Of a stretch of DNA of 48,541 nt, positions 20,414 through 30,851 are shown piece after piece. Location: contig NZ_SJOJ01000036.1 in the NCBI RefSeq assembly GCF_004330295.1, forward strand, positions 1-48,541, in the 5' to 3' direction. The position numbers were made by a program, and so were the translations under genes. The first letter of the stretch is position 1; each line of letters starts with the position of its first letter. The notes under the pieces were generated by a model. The model was given only the letters and a program-made list of their open reading frames with translations. It was not told where the DNA came from and ran no database searches. This DNA comes from Rahnella victoriana (lineage in GTDB: Bacteria; Pseudomonadota; Gammaproteobacteria; Enterobacterales; Enterobacteriaceae).

Positions 20414-22363
20414 CTATCGTTCGGAAATTTTAAACACGCTGACCAGTTGCGAGAGATGGCGGCCCTGTTCGCTGAGCGCCGCTGCGGTTTGCTGCGAATT
20501 CTCCACCAGCGTGGCGTTCTCCTGCGTTGCCTTGCCGATCTGCATGATGGCGATATTCACCTGCGAGATACCGGAAGACTGCTCGTGCGACGCCACATCG
20601 ATATCGCTCATCAGCACTTTGACCTGACGGATCCCCTGAAGGATGTCGCTCATGTTGGCCTGCGTTTTGGCCGCGCTCTGATGGCCGTCTTCGACTTTAC
20701 TCAGGGAGTCGGCAACCAGCGTTTCAATCTCTTTCACCGCGTTGGAACTGCGTTGTGCCAGCGCCCGGACTTCCGAGGCGACGACGGCAAAGCCGCGACC
20801 GTGTTCACCCGCTCTGGCGGCTTCCACGGCCGCGTTCAGCGCCAGAATATTGGTCTGGAAGGCGATGCCTTCAATCACCGTCGTGATATCGGCGATACGC
20901 GTTGAGGCGTGCTTAATGGCCTCCATGCTCTCCACCGACTGATTTACCGCATCCGCGCCGACGGTGGCGGCTTTATCGGTCTGTTGCACCAGCTGAGTGG
21001 CCTGCGTGGCGTTGTCCGCCGTGTTCTGCACGGTCGCGGTGATCTGCTCCATGCTGGCCGATGTTTCTTCCAGGCTGCTGGCCTGCGTACCGATTTGCTG
21101 ATTGATCTGCTCGCTGTCGTGCGCCAGCCCCTGAGTATTCATCATGATTTCAGACGACACCTGCCGTACCTCACCCACGATTTTTTCCAGCCCGTGACCG
21201 ATGCCGTCAATCGCATGCATCAGTGCGCCGATTTCATCCACACGCTGCGTTTCAGCCCGCGCGCGCAAATCGCCGCTGGCATACTGCTGGGCGATGCTCA
21301 CCACGTCGCTCAGCGGACGGCTGACCAGTTTGCGCGTCAGCCAGATAAACAGTGCAGCGAAACAGGCCAGCGCCAGCAGGCTCACCATCAGGAAGTGGTT
21401 ACGCGTGCTGTTGACCTGTTCCATCAGGCTGTCTTTGTCGGTGCTGCCGACCACCACCCAGTGCCATGCCGGTACGCTGGCGTACACCATAAATTGCTGA
21501 TGCTGGCTGGTGACGTCTGTGTATTCGCGCTGGCCTTTGGGCTGCGACATGACCTGTTGTAACTCACCGTCCGGCCACGCGGGTGTTTTGCCTTCATCGC
21601 TGGAATGGACCAGATATTTGCCCAGATCTTTGCCCGGTGCACTGTTCAGCACAAAGAAATAGCCTTGCTCACCAATCCGTTTTGAGAGAATTTTCTGGCG
21701 CATGTCGGCGTATTCTTTGGTGATATCCACCCCCACGAAGATAATGCCGATCACGCTGCCCTGTGCATCGCGCACCGGCTGATATTTGGTGATGTATTTC
21801 TTGCCGAACAAGGTCGCCAGTCCGTTGAAGGATTGTCCGGCCATAATCTGTGCGTAAGCCGGGCTGGAATTGTCGAGCAGGGTGCCGATGGCGCGGGTGC
21901 CGTCCTGTTTTTTCAGGGAGGTGGTCACGCGGATGAAGTCATCACCACGACGGGCGAATATCGTGGAAATCGCTCCGGTGCGGGCCAGAAAATCATCGGG
22001 AATTTTGCTGTCGAGATTCAGCGGCGTGCCGCCCGCTTTAATCACCGGCGCAGACTGATCGCCGACACTCACCGGGTTGCTGGTATCAAGTTCAAAATCC
22101 GACGGCAGGAAATGGCTGAACAGGCGCGTATAGCTGTCCACTTCCGCATTCAGGCTGGCGTTGTACATTTCTATCATGTCCACCACGCCGGTCACCTGTT
22201 CGGAAATGGCGTTCACCGCCAGTTCATTGACCTGCTTTCCGGCGGAGTGCGTCAGTGACAAAGTGAAAATAATAAAGAGTGAGCCGACGAGCAGTGAGGC
22301 GATGCTGGCCAGTTTTGCGCCAATGCTCCAGCTGCGAAATGCGCGTTTTGATGCCGTTTTCAT
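20414..22363 (-). CDS. Methyl-accepting chemotaxis protein with Cache_3-Cache_2 type sensor
   Basis: Transmembrane chemoreceptor of 649 residues. TM1 is at about 16-38, a large periplasmic region (39-321) resembles the Cache_3-Cache_2 family ([21 protein letters not shown] and [20 protein letters not shown] are characteristic), TM2 is at about 322-343, HAMP at 344-397, and the cytoplasmic signalling domain ends at 649. Its hairpin tip lies at about 498-535 ([20 protein letters not shown]), typical of the 36-heptad enterobacterial class. Methylation regions resemble Tsr, but there is no C-terminal NWETF-like tether, so it would depend on other receptors for CheR and CheB docking. The ligand is unknown; Cache domains bind small organic molecules. 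It lies between bsmA and yjfP, where E. coli has no receptor. A perfect FNR box lies 91-104 bases upstream and a sigma-28-like site closer in. Confidence 0.93.
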   Translation of the reverse strand: MKTASKRAFRSWSIGAKLASIASLLVGSLFIIFTLSLTHSAGKQVNELAVNAISEQVTGVVDMIEMYNASLNAEVDSYTRLFSHFLPSDFELDTSNPVSVGDQSAPVIKAGGTPLNLDSKIPDDFLARTGAISTIFARRGDDFIRVTTSLKKQDGTRAIGTLLDNSSPAYAQIMAGQSFNGLATLFGKKYITKYQPVRDAQGSVIGIIFVGVDITKEYADMRQKILSKRIGEQGYFFVLNSAPGKDLGKYLVHSSDEGKTPAWPDGELQQVMSQPKGQREYTDVTSQHQQFMVYASVPAWHWVVVGSTDKDSLMEQVNSTRNHFLMVSLLALACFAALFIWLTRKLVSRPLSDVVSIAQQYASGDLRARAETQRVDEIGALMHAIDGIGHGLEKIVGEVRQVSSEIMMNTQGLAHDSEQINQQIGTQASSLEETSASMEQITATVQNTADNATQATQLVQQTDKAATVGADAVNQSVESMEAIKHASTRIADITTVIEGIAFQTNILALNAAVEAARAGEHGRGFAVVASEVRALAQRSSNAVKEIETLVADSLSKVEDGHQSAAKTQANMSDILQGIRQVKVLMSDIDVASHEQSSGISQVNIAIMQIGKATQENATLVENSQQTAAALSEQGRHLSQLVSVFKISER

Positions 22364-22393
22364 GGTTTTTTTCCGTTAGCTTCTGATAGCGCA

Positions 22394-22420
22394 CTAACGG
22401 CGAAAAACGGCAAAGGATTA
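22394..22420 (-). promoter_or_regulatory. Candidate sigma-28 (FliA) promoter of the Cache chemoreceptor
   Basis: On the minus strand, TAATCCTT, 11 bases, then GCCGTTAG match the FliA consensus TAAAGTTT-N11-GCCGATAA at 11 of 16 positions with exact spacing. The predicted start is about 24 bases before the gene's ATG. Chemoreceptors are usual FliA targets, so context supports it, but the -35 match is only 5 of 8. Confidence 0.45.
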
Positions 22421-22453
22421 ATGATCAAATGTAACCATTTATTTCAATAAAAA

Positions 22454-22467
22454 TTGATCTGAATCAA
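22454..22467. promoter_or_regulatory. Perfect FNR box upstream of the Cache chemoreceptor
   Basis: TTGATCTGAATCAA is an exact match to the FNR consensus TTGAT-N4-ATCAA. On the minus strand a -10-like TACATT at 22428-22433 would start transcription near 22419-22421, placing the box centre about 40 bases upstream, close to the class II position. It could thus activate the chemoreceptor anaerobically. The divergent gene yjfP starts 176 bases on the other side, without an obvious matching -10. CRP is a less likely ligand because the central half-sites are TTGAT, not TGTGA. Confidence 0.7.
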
Positions 22468-22642
22468 TGCAATAAAAGAGAATATGTGAATTTGAATTAA
22501 GGTCAATCTGACCAAAACAGCCTGCCGGACATAACAGGTTATAAATCATACGAAAAAGGTTGTGGTCGCCATTTTTCAGACCCGTAGAATGGCGTGACAC
22601 ACAGAAGCCGATATTTTTGCGAAACGCGCAGGGGAAAATACG

Positions 22643-23392
22643 ATGGTTGAGATGTATGAAGAAGATATTGACGGGATCCAGATCATCCACGCCGTGCCCG
22701 CCGGACAGTATCAGCAGCAACTGCCGACGATTTTTTTCTATCATGGTTTTCTGTCTTCAAAAGAGATTTACTCCTATTTCGGTTACACGCTGGCGAAGGC
22801 GGGTTTTCGCGTGATCCTGCCTGATGCATTAATGCACGGTGCGCGCGCAGAGAAAGACGAAGCACGATGTCTGGCGAATTTCTGGGGCATTTTGCAAAAC
22901 AATGTCGATGAACTGGCGCTGCTGAAAGACACCTTTGTCGGACGCGGTCTGGCGGATCCGCAGCGTTTAGGCGTGGGCGGTGTGTCTATGGGCGGCATGA
23001 CCACCATGGCGGCGCTGGTCAAATTTCCGTGGGTGAAAGTGGCTGCAAACCTGATGGGCTCCGGCTATTTCGCGCGTTTATCGCACCATCTTTTTCCCGC
23101 TTACAATGCCGGTGACATCGTATCGCGCGACGTGTTTGAGCGCGAAGTCGCTCCTTTACTCAGTCTGGATATCGGCGGCAAAGCAGCGTTAATCGCCGAT
23201 GTTCCGTTGTTTATCTGGCATGGCGAAGAAGATGATGTGGTGCCGTTTGCCGAAAGCCAGCGGTTGCGACAGGAACTGGCGGAAAGCGGCGCAGATGCGA
23301 ATCTGACCTTTATTTCAGAGCCGGGCGCGAAGCATAAAGTCTCGGTGCATGCGCTGGCAGAAGCCACGGCTTTCTTCGCGGCGACGCTGTAG
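22643..23392 (+). CDS. yjfP: Serine esterase YjfP (alpha/beta hydrolase)
   Basis: A 249-residue alpha/beta hydrolase resembling E. coli YjfP, a carboxylesterase active on short acyl esters and sugar esters. Visible features are the oxyanion region IFFYHGF, nucleophile elbow GGVSMGG (Ser at about 117), the acid in WHGEEDDVVP, and His in GAKHKVS near the C-terminus. It is cytoplasmic, without a signal peptide. In E. coli yjfP is next to the ula ascorbate operon; here ula is missing and rpsF follows directly. Start chosen at ATG 22643 after AGGGGAAAA. Confidence 0.9.
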   Translation: MVEMYEEDIDGIQIIHAVPAGQYQQQLPTIFFYHGFLSSKEIYSYFGYTLAKAGFRVILPDALMHGARAEKDEARCLANFWGILQNNVDELALLKDTFVGRGLADPQRLGVGGVSMGGMTTMAALVKFPWVKVAANLMGSGYFARLSHHLFPAYNAGDIVSRDVFEREVAPLLSLDIGGKAALIADVPLFIWHGEEDDVVPFAESQRLRQELAESGADANLTFISEPGAKHKVSVHALAEATAFFAATL

Positions 23393-23414
23393 AGAAATTA
23401 ATCTGCCTTTCTCC

Positions 23415-23443
23415 TTGAGTTTCCCACAGGCTGTACATATAAT
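23415..23443 (+). promoter_or_regulatory. Sigma-70 promoter of the rpsF operon
   Basis: TTGAGT (23415-23420), a 17-base spacer and a perfect TATAAT (23438-23443). The predicted start is near 23450, giving a leader of about 93 bases before rpsF. It lies just after yjfP and matches the high expression expected for ribosomal proteins. Confidence 0.75.
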
Positions 23444-23482
23444 TGCGCGTCATTTTTTCGACCGCACACAAACACGTTCCTT

Positions 23483-23517
23483 GCTTCCATGGGCCGCGGT
23501 TGACCCTGACAGGAGGC
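23483..23517 (+). promoter_or_regulatory. Probable S6:S18-binding leader element
   Basis: In the rpsF leader GCTTCC (23483-23488) can pair with GGAGGC (23512-23517), and inside it GGG (23491-23493) with CCC (23504-23506), leaving an asymmetric internal loop and an apical segment CCGCGGTTGA that contains the CCG triplet. Known enterobacterial rpsF leaders bind the S6:S18 complex through a CCG motif held in such a two-stem structure and repress the operon. The fold is hand-made; the regulatory role is by analogy. Confidence 0.55.
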
Positions 23518-23524
23518 TGAATAA

Positions 23525-23935
<411 letters not shown>

Positions 23936-23940
23936 TTGCC

Positions 23941-24490
<550 letters not shown>

Positions 24491-24517
24491 TCGGCCACTG
24501 TCTATTAACGACTTTGA

Positions 24518-24982
<465 letters not shown>

Positions 24983-25003
24983 TAACGCGGCAGTTAACCT
25001 GTG

Positions 25004-25035
25004 AAACGCCGGCCATGCGCCGGCGTTTTGCTTTT
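25004..25035 (+). terminator. Rho-independent terminator after rplI
   Basis: Stem AAACGCCGGC (25004-25013) and GCCGGCGTTT (25019-25028), loop CATGC, followed by TGCTTTTC. It closes the rpsF operon and may also face ytfB, which converges from the right. Confidence 0.85.
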
Positions 25036-25082
25036 CTGCGTTTGGGAAAGCGGAAAGGTAAGGTATCGCCTGAAAATCGGGA

Positions 25083-25793
25083 TCAGTTACTGCGCTGGAA
25101 ACTGCCGTCCGGCTGACGGGTAAATGTCACCGTAACATTCTGATCCGTCGTTACTTGCAGGGCCGTGACCACACCCTGCGCATCGCGTTGAATCTTCACT
25201 TCCTGCCCGGTCTTCAGAGTACTCAGCGGCTTGTCGTCGCCTTCCACCCGTGCCATCGAGAACACATCATTGACCGCCATATTATTATCGCGGAACAACT
25301 GCGCCAGCGTCTGACCCGATTGCACCTGATAACTGCGCCATGTGCCGCTGTTATCCGTAGTGGCTGGCTGAACCGGCTCAGGTTGCGCCATTTGGGTGGT
25401 CCGCCCCTGATCGTTACGCAAATCGGCCTGCATCGGGATGCTGGTCGGCTGTTGCGGTTGCGACGGCGCATAGGTGTTTTCCGGCGTGTACGGCCACAGT
25501 AACGCCAGCAGGATGACCAGTACCGCCAGGATCATACCGCGACGATGTGCATACGGCAGTGGCGACATCCAGTGGAAATCGTCGCTCATATGCCAGATTT
25601 TGCTCAACACCGTTTTGCCTCGTGTTGCAGCAGATGTTCCGGTTTCCGTTTCTGCAGAAGTGATTTCACTTTCGCTTTCACTTTGCGGTGCTGTCGTGTC
25701 TCGCATCGGCCTTTTCATAATGGCAATCCAGGATCTCAACATGGGTTGATAAATACGGATGGCTTTCCTTCTCCTGGGCGGGATTCTGCCCAT
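25083..25793 (-). CDS. ytfB: OapA/YtfB family LysM-like cell division protein
   Basis: A bitopic inner-membrane protein: a cytoplasmic N-terminal tail, one transmembrane helix (about residues 85-105, MILAVLVILLALLWPY), a Pro/Gln-rich periplasmic linker, and a C-terminal OapA domain (SGQTLAQLFRDNNMAVNDVF, LKTGQEVKIQRD, TFTRQPDGSF). E. coli YtfB binds glycans, localises to the division site, and causes filamentation when overproduced. I chose the ATG at 25793 because GAGAGG stands 6 bases before it, giving 236 residues; a later ATG at 25718 would give 211, nearer the E. coli length of 212. The longer N-terminus (MGRIPPRRRKAIRIYQPML) is basic. Confidence 0.85.
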   Translation of the reverse strand: MGRIPPRRRKAIRIYQPMLRSWIAIMKRPMRDTTAPQSESESEITSAETETGTSAATRGKTVLSKIWHMSDDFHWMSPLPYAHRRGMILAVLVILLALLWPYTPENTYAPSQPQQPTSIPMQADLRNDQGRTTQMAQPEPVQPATTDNSGTWRSYQVQSGQTLAQLFRDNNMAVNDVFSMARVEGDDKPLSTLKTGQEVKIQRDAQGVVTALQVTTDQNVTVTFTRQPDGSFQRSN

Positions 25794-25983
25794 GACGACC
25801 TCTCTTGTTAACTGTCGTAATATCGACTGCTTTTGCTGCCTAGTATAGCTGTTTAACTGCTTGATGCGGAAAGGGACAAAGCACAAATATCACCCAAACG
25901 ATGTGCTGAGTGGCGTCAAATGCGAAAAATTTCCGGAAAAGGGAAAGGAACTGCGCCTGCCGTCATGTTGCCTCACAGAGGAT

Positions 25984-26012
25984 TTTACCCAAAAGGCTTG
26001 CGCTGCTATGCT
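25984..26012 (+). promoter_or_regulatory. Candidate sigma-70 promoter of fklB
   Basis: TTTACC (25984-25989), 17 bases, TATGCT (26007-26012); four of six matches in each box with optimal spacing. The predicted start is about 29 bases before the fklB ATG. Confidence 0.5.
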
Positions 26013-26047
26013 GCGCGTTCGACATTTTTAAGAGCTAAGGAAATTTC

Positions 26048-26668
26048 ATGACTACCCCTTCATTTGACAGCGTAGAAGCGCAGGCAAGTTACGGTATCGG
26101 CCTGCAGGTCGGTCAACAGTTGCAGGAATCAGGTTTGCAGGGCTTAGAGCCTGACGCACTGCTGGCAGGCTTACGTGACGCGCTGGAAGGGAATACACCA
26201 GCCGTTCCTGTTGATGTGGTTCACCGCGCACTGCGTGAAGTCCACGAACGTGCTGATGCTGTTCGTCGTGAACGTCAGGAAGCACTGGCAGTTCAGGGTC
26301 AGGAATTCCTGGCGGCAAATGCACAGCGCGAAGGCGTGAGCAGCACCGAGTCCGGTCTGCAATTCTCTGTTATCACTCAGGGCGAAGGCACCATCCCGGG
26401 CCGTCAGGATCGCGTACGCGTTCATTACACCGGTAAACTGATCGACGGCACTGTGTTCGACAGCTCCGTACAACGTGGTGAGCCGGCTGAATTCCCGGTG
26501 AACGGCGTGATTGCAGGCTGGATCGAAGCACTGACCCTGATGCCAGTCGGTTCTAAGTGGGAGCTGTACATCCCTCATAACCTCGCTTACGGCGAGCGTG
26601 GCGCGGGTGCTTCCATCCCACCATACAGCGCACTGGTCTTCGAAGTTGAGCTGCTGGAAATTCTGTAA
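26048..26668 (+). CDS. fklB: FKBP-type peptidyl-prolyl cis-trans isomerase FklB (FKBP22)
   Basis: A 206-residue cytoplasmic dimeric prolyl isomerase. The N-terminal dimerisation domain (about 1-95) is rich in Gln, Glu and Arg ([20 protein letters not shown]). The FKBP domain (about 113-206) shows [38 protein letters not shown] and [20 protein letters not shown]. Length equals E. coli FklB. In E. coli cycA, ytfE and others separate it from cpdB; here cpdB converges directly. Confidence 0.96.
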   Translation: MTTPSFDSVEAQASYGIGLQVGQQLQESGLQGLEPDALLAGLRDALEGNTPAVPVDVVHRALREVHERADAVRRERQEALAVQGQEFLAANAQREGVSSTESGLQFSVITQGEGTIPGRQDRVRVHYTGKLIDGTVFDSSVQRGEPAEFPVNGVIAGWIEALTLMPVGSKWELYIPHNLAYGERGAGASIPPYSALVFEVELLEIL

Positions 26669-26692
26669 TTCCTGACGGATTGCAGAAACAAG

Positions 26693-26718
26693 AAAGGGCG
26701 CATATGCGCCCTTTTTTT
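26693..26718. terminator. Bidirectional terminator between fklB and cpdB
   Basis: The palindrome GGGCGCATATGCGCCC (26696-26711) is flanked by AAA on the left and seven T on the right, so on the plus strand it makes a strong stem with a T tail for fklB; on the minus strand the tail is CTTTCTTG, weaker, for cpdB. Confidence 0.85.
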
Positions 26719-26734
26719 ACGTCTGCAGAAAGGC

Positions 26735-28684
26735 TTACTTTTGTAAATCGACCTGATAAATCTCAAAGCCGATGGCATCTGCGCCTTTGGCCGTCAGCGG
26801 GTATTGCGCGTGTGACTGGATAAAGGCCGCAGCTTTTTCACCGGGAGAGGTTTCAAAACGGATATCCAGCGGTTGCGGTGCGGTGATCTTCGCCAGCTTC
26901 CAGTTGTTATCCGCCGTCGGGGTGACTGCGCCCGCTTTTTTGGTTTCGGCGCTGATATACGCCGCAACCACCGAGCGGTTTTCATCCGGCGAGGCGAAAG
27001 CGATATGCTTATCACCGGTACCGGCGAATTTACCGCCGTAAGCGCGATAGTTGTTCGTCGCGACCAGGAAAGTGGCTTTCAGGTCGATCGGTTTTCCGTT
27101 GTAAGTGAGGTGCTTAATGCGTTCCGCATCTTTGTTAATCAGCGCACATTCGCCATCAAATTTCGCCGGCTGGCTGACATCAATCTCATATTTAACGCCA
27201 TCGATGACGTCAAAATTATAGGTGCGGAAACCGTCCCAGTTAATCAGTGACTGCGGTTTGCTGCTGTGAATGTCGATCTGATTGAACTGTCCGGCGGAGC
27301 ATTCCAGCCAGTCTTTGACTTCCTGACCGGTGACTTTCATCACCACCAGCGTGTTCGGATACAGATACAAATCCGCCGCGTTACGGAAAGTCAGTTCGCC
27401 TTTTTCCACTTCCACGAAGCTGGCCGGATCGTTTTTACGCCCGCCGACTTTAAACGGTGCGGCAGCAGAAAGTACCGGCAGATCGGCTAAATCCGGGTCA
27501 CCCTGAATGAAATGTTCGGTATAGGCTTTCTGGGCATTATTGACGATTTGCACTGTCGGGTCGTCCTGCACCAGCGCCAGATAACTGTACATATTGTCGG
27601 TGGATTTACCGATCGGCTTGCTGACAAATTCGCGTGTGGCGTCATGGGAAGGGGCGAGCACTTTCACCAGATCCTGATCTTCCGCCGCCAGCGATTTCTT
27701 CTGTTCTTTGTCATAAATTGGCCGCGCTTCGGCTTTGGCTGTTTCGACTTTCCAGTTGCCGCCGTCGTTATTGAGCACCATATCGACCACGCCCAGATGA
27801 TCGCCCCACATGCCCGGCATCACGGCAGGAACGCCATTCAGCGTGCCTTGTTTGATGTCCGCGCCTTTGATGCTGGCGAATTCTTCACTCGGGAAAACGG
27901 CGTGCGCATGGCCGAACATAATGGCGTCGATGCCTTTTACCTGGCTCAGGTAATAGACCGAGTTTTCTGCCATGGTTTTGTACGGATCGCCTGACAGGCC
28001 GGAGTGCGGGATCGCGACAATGATGTCGGCACCTTGTTTACGCATTTCCGGGATCCACTTTTTGGCGGTTTCGGTGATATCCGCCACGGTGACTTTGCCT
28101 TGCAGATTGGCCTTGTCCCAGACCATGATTTGCGGTGGCACAAAACCGATATAGCCGATGCGCAGATTATGGGTTTTGCCTTCGCGGTCTTTCACTGCGT
28201 TGTCGGTGATGAGGAACGGCGTGAACAGCGGTTTCCCGGTTTTATCATCAATCACGTTGGCGTTCACGTAAGGGAATTTCGCCCCGGCCAGTGCTTTTTT
28301 CAGGTAATCCAGGCCGTAGTTAAATTCGTGATTGCCCAGGTTACCGACCGCGTAATTGAGCGTGTTCATCGCCAGATACACCGGATGGACGTCGCCCTGT
28401 TTCAGGCCTTTTGCCGCCATGTAATCGCCCAGCGGACTGCCCTGAATAATGTCGCCGTTATCGACTAACACTGAGTTGGTGACTTCGTTACGCGCCGCGT
28501 GGATCAGGCTGGCGGTGCGCACCAGACCAAATTTATCGGTCGGCTTATCTTTGTAGTAATCGAAGTCCATCATGTTGCTGTGCAGATCCGTGGTTTCCAT
28601 GATGCGCAGATCCACCTGTGACGCCTGAACGGATGCTGCCGTCAGGATCGCCAGCAGGGATAACGTCAGATGACGCTTATTCAT
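26735..28684 (-). CDS. cpdB: Periplasmic 2',3'-cyclic-nucleotide 2'-phosphodiesterase / 3'-nucleotidase
   Basis: CpdB hydrolyses 2',3'-cyclic nucleotides and 3'-nucleotides in the periplasm for nucleoside and phosphate scavenging. A signal peptide occupies residues 1-21 (cleavage after SVQA). The metallophosphoesterase domain has [29 protein letters not shown] and GHAH, and a 5'-nucleotidase C-terminal domain begins about residue 370. The ATG at 28684 follows GGAGG and gives 649 residues (E. coli 647). Divergent from cysQ, with a shared upstream region of 199 bases. Confidence 0.96.
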   Translation of the reverse strand: MNKRHLTLSLLAILTAASVQASQVDLRIMETTDLHSNMMDFDYYKDKPTDKFGLVRTASLIHAARNEVTNSVLVDNGDIIQGSPLGDYMAAKGLKQGDVHPVYLAMNTLNYAVGNLGNHEFNYGLDYLKKALAGAKFPYVNANVIDDKTGKPLFTPFLITDNAVKDREGKTHNLRIGYIGFVPPQIMVWDKANLQGKVTVADITETAKKWIPEMRKQGADIIVAIPHSGLSGDPYKTMAENSVYYLSQVKGIDAIMFGHAHAVFPSEEFASIKGADIKQGTLNGVPAVMPGMWGDHLGVVDMVLNNDGGNWKVETAKAEARPIYDKEQKKSLAAEDQDLVKVLAPSHDATREFVSKPIGKSTDNMYSYLALVQDDPTVQIVNNAQKAYTEHFIQGDPDLADLPVLSAAAPFKVGGRKNDPASFVEVEKGELTFRNAADLYLYPNTLVVMKVTGQEVKDWLECSAGQFNQIDIHSSKPQSLINWDGFRTYNFDVIDGVKYEIDVSQPAKFDGECALINKDAERIKHLTYNGKPIDLKATFLVATNNYRAYGGKFAGTGDKHIAFASPDENRSVVAAYISAETKKAGAVTPTADNNWKLAKITAPQPLDIRFETSPGEKAAAFIQSHAQYPLTAKGADAIGFEIYQVDLQK

Positions 28685-28883
28685 TGCCTTGCCTCCAGAG
28701 AAAGGGATGATGCCCGGAAAAGAAAAACCGGATATATATCTCAAAATTTGCTGAGAATGTAATCAGTTGTCATAGATAAATGTGAGATGTAACAACTTTA
28801 TGACCTGTTCACATTACGTGATGGCTATTCGCGGCAAAAAAAACTAGGCTTGAGAAATGAGAATCAAAGCGTTGAGGTAAAAG

Positions 28884-29630
28884 ATGTTAGAGCAAATTTG
28901 TCAGTTAGCGCGCGATGCGGGTGATGCGATCATGGCGGTATACGACGGTGAACAGCCGCTCGACGCGCGCCACAAAAAAGATGACTCACCGGTCACGGCG
29001 GCAGATATTGCGGCACACAATGTGATTAAAGCCGGTCTGAAACAACTGGATCCGCACACGCCGATGCTGTCAGAAGAAGATCCGCAAAGCTGGAGCGAGC
29101 GTCAGAACTGGACGCGCTACTGGCTGGTTGATCCGCTGGATGGCACCAAAGAATTCCTCAAGCGTAACGGCGAATTCACGGTGAATATTGCGCTGATTGA
29201 AGACGGGGTTCCGGTGCTGGGCGTGGTATACGTGCCGGTGACGCAGGTGATGTACAGCGCAGCAGAAGGCAAGGCCTGGAAAGAAGAGCAGGGTGAGCGG
29301 CAGCAGATTGAAGTGAAAGAAGCGCATCCGCCGCTGGTGGTGGTCAGCCGTTCACATTTCAGCAATGATCCTGAATTGCAGGATTATCTGGCGCAACTGG
29401 GCGAGCATCAGACGGTGGCGATCGGTTCTTCGCTGAAATTCTGTCTGGTGGCAGAAGGTGCAGCGCAGCTTTATCCGCGCTTCGGGCCAACCAACATCTG
29501 GGATACCGGTGCCGGACATGCGGTCGCGCTGGCGGCCGGTGCGCAAGTGCACGACTGGAAAGGTCAGACGCTGACCTATACGCCGCGCGAATCGTTTCTG
29601 AATCCGGGCTTCAGGGTGTCGTTATTCTGA
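28884..29630 (+). CDS. cysQ: 3'(2'),5'-bisphosphate nucleotidase CysQ
   Basis: CysQ removes the 3'-phosphate of PAP, the by-product of sulfate reduction, and may limit PAPS. It is a lithium-sensitive inositol-monophosphatase-fold enzyme: EED at about 64-66, DPLDGTKEF from Asp83, and [14 protein letters not shown], all metal ligands present. 248 residues, E. coli 246. Ribosome binding site GAGG is 8 bases before the ATG. A bidirectional terminator follows. Confidence 0.96.
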   Translation: MLEQICQLARDAGDAIMAVYDGEQPLDARHKKDDSPVTAADIAAHNVIKAGLKQLDPHTPMLSEEDPQSWSERQNWTRYWLVDPLDGTKEFLKRNGEFTVNIALIEDGVPVLGVVYVPVTQVMYSAAEGKAWKEEQGERQQIEVKEAHPPLVVVSRSHFSNDPELQDYLAQLGEHQTVAIGSSLKFCLVAEGAAQLYPRFGPTNIWDTGAGHAVALAAGAQVHDWKGQTLTYTPRESFLNPGFRVSLF

Positions 29631-29634
29631 CGCC

Positions 29635-29659
29635 AAACCCCGGCTCACCACCGGGGTTT
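29635..29659. terminator. Terminator between convergent cysQ and ytfJ
   Basis: Perfect 9-bp stem AAACCCCGG (29635-29643) and CCGGGGTTT (29651-29659), loop CTCACCA, followed on the plus strand by CACTTTTC. Symmetric ends allow use from either side, better from the plus strand. Confidence 0.8.
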
Positions 29660-29666
29660 CACTTTT

Positions 29667-30224
29667 CTACCCTTTGACCAGTTGATCCACCAGCGTAATG
29701 ACCTGCTGAACTTCCTGCGGCGTCAGTTCCCCGTCTTTGGCGAATTTAATCACCCCGTTTTTATCCAGCACGACCACCGCCGAGCTTTCCGGTTGCAGCT
29801 CCCACGCTTTTTTCACCACGCCGTTGCTGTCGACAATCACCTGTGACCACGGGAATTCCCGTTTGCCGCTTTCGATGCTTTTACGCACAAACATCCCGGT
29901 GCCGATAATGGCATCGTCAGTATTAACGATGGTGGTGGTCTGATAACGATCATGCGGCAGGTTTGCCGCCCTGATGGCGGTGATCAGCGGTTCGTTCAAC
30001 GCCTTTGCGCTGCTTCTGCCTGCCATATGCTGCACGATACGCACTTTTCCCGGCAGTTTCGCGCTGTTCCATTTGCTGTAACTGAAGGTATCGTTAACAT
30101 CATTCAGCTCGCCTTTGTCATCCACGCCGACCGGGGCCAGACGCTGGCCGACGGTAAAATTGTGGGCTGAGGCAAATAGCGAAAATGTCATAAAAGTGAT
30201 CACAAACAGACTTCTTAAAAGCAT
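29667..30224 (-). CDS. ytfJ: Periplasmic YtfJ family protein
   Basis: A 185-residue exported protein with a signal peptide (MLLRSLFVITFMTFSLFASA, cleavage before HNF). The rest has a thioredoxin-like appearance (VRIVQHMAGRSS, TIVNTDDAIIGTGMFVRKS, AVVVLDKNGVIKFAKDG) but no CXXC. It matches E. coli YtfJ; the function is not known. Divergent from ytfK. Confidence 0.9.
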   Translation of the reverse strand: MLLRSLFVITFMTFSLFASAHNFTVGQRLAPVGVDDKGELNDVNDTFSYSKWNSAKLPGKVRIVQHMAGRSSAKALNEPLITAIRAANLPHDRYQTTTIVNTDDAIIGTGMFVRKSIESGKREFPWSQVIVDSNGVVKKAWELQPESSAVVVLDKNGVIKFAKDGELTPQEVQQVITLVDQLVKG

Positions 30225-30258
30225 AGATTCTCCGGGGCGCTAAAGAACAGTCACGGCA

Positions 30259-30287
30259 ATCATAGGACGGCGTAAGTGGTCTGTCCT
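30259..30287 (-). promoter_or_regulatory. Candidate sigma-70 promoter of ytfJ
   Basis: On the minus strand AGGACA, 17 bases, TATGAT; 4 and 5 of 6 matches. The predicted start is about 28 bases before the ytfJ ATG. The remaining ytfJ-ytfK spacer (30288-30532) holds no other feature I can support; a PhoB box for ytfK was sought and not found in canonical form. Confidence 0.45.
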
Positions 30288-30532
30288 GTTGGAATGTTAA
30301 AATTGTGTTGCTGGTTACAAAATTGCCACATAAAGCAGGGTTATACTGTGTTTCAATGTCAGGGTCTAAGACAATACTGAAAAGCAATGTAAAAGCAGTT
30401 AAATCCACTGGCAATACCTGAGTGCCCTGCTATGTTATAGGTCTCTTCACTGCAAACACTTTTCTGTCCCGGTATCTGTCGCCTTGCGACGTGGCCGTTA
30501 CATGCAGTGATTTAACGGAGAACAATAGAAAA

Positions 30533-30739
30533 ATGAGAATCTTCCAGCGTTACAACCCGATGAAAGTCGCAAAGTACGTTAAGACACTGTTTCGTGGACG
30601 TTTGTATATCAAAGACGTCGGCGCTTTTGAGTTTGACCAAGGCAAGATCCTGTTGCCAAAGGTTCGTGATAAGCGCCACTTTAGCGTAATGTCTGAAGTT
30701 AACCGTCAGGTTACGCATTTGCAGGCGGAAATGGGCTAA
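30533..30739 (+). CDS. ytfK: Stringent-response regulator YtfK (DUF1107)
   Basis: A 68-residue protein nearly identical in layout to E. coli Ytf[21 protein letters not shown] and [12 protein letters not shown]. YtfK binds SpoT and tilts it to (p)ppGpp synthesis in phosphate and fatty-acid starvation; E. coli ytfK is PhoB-controlled. The true start is the ATG at 30533 (E. coli length 68); an in-frame upstream codon at 30422 adds unconserved residues. Ribosome binding site CGGAGAA is seen at about 30516-30522. Confidence 0.93.
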   Translation: MRIFQRYNPMKVAKYVKTLFRGRLYIKDVGAFEFDQGKILLPKVRDKRHFSVMSEVNRQVTHLQAEMG

Positions 30740-30777
30740 GTCCCCGCGTGTTGTCGCTGCACTTTTGCAGCGTGCGC

Positions 30778-30808
30778 AAAAAAAAACGGCTCCCTGAAAG
30801 GAGCCGTT
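30778..30808 (-). terminator. Strong terminator of ytfL (minus strand)
   Basis: AACGGCTCC (30785-30793) and GGAGCCGTT (30800-30808), loop CTGAAA. On the minus strand it is followed by nine T (30778-30786), the form of a strong intrinsic terminator for ytfL. Another stem, CGCTGCA/TGCAGCG at 30755-30772, lies on the ytfK side without a T-run. Confidence 0.85.
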
Positions 30809-30812
30809 CGTG

Positions 30813-30843
30813 TTTCAGGCGTCCGGATGCCGGATGCCTGAAA
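30813..30843. terminator. Long hairpin just after the ytfL stop
   Basis: TTTCAGGC-G-TCCGG pairs with CCGGA-T-GCCTGAAA to give a 14-bp stem (one G-T pair) around the loop ATG. On the plus strand it runs into AAAAAA; on the minus strand the sequence TTTTTT precedes it. It is thus a tandem partner of the ytfL terminator, perhaps an RNA 3'-end stabiliser. Confidence 0.5.
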
Positions 30844-30851
30844 AAAGCGTC

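Noticed and set aside
30464-30480. Two CTGTC repeats before ytfK, as a PhoB box
   Set aside because: The repeats are 12 bases apart, not the 11 expected, and lack the AT-rich centre of a pho box.
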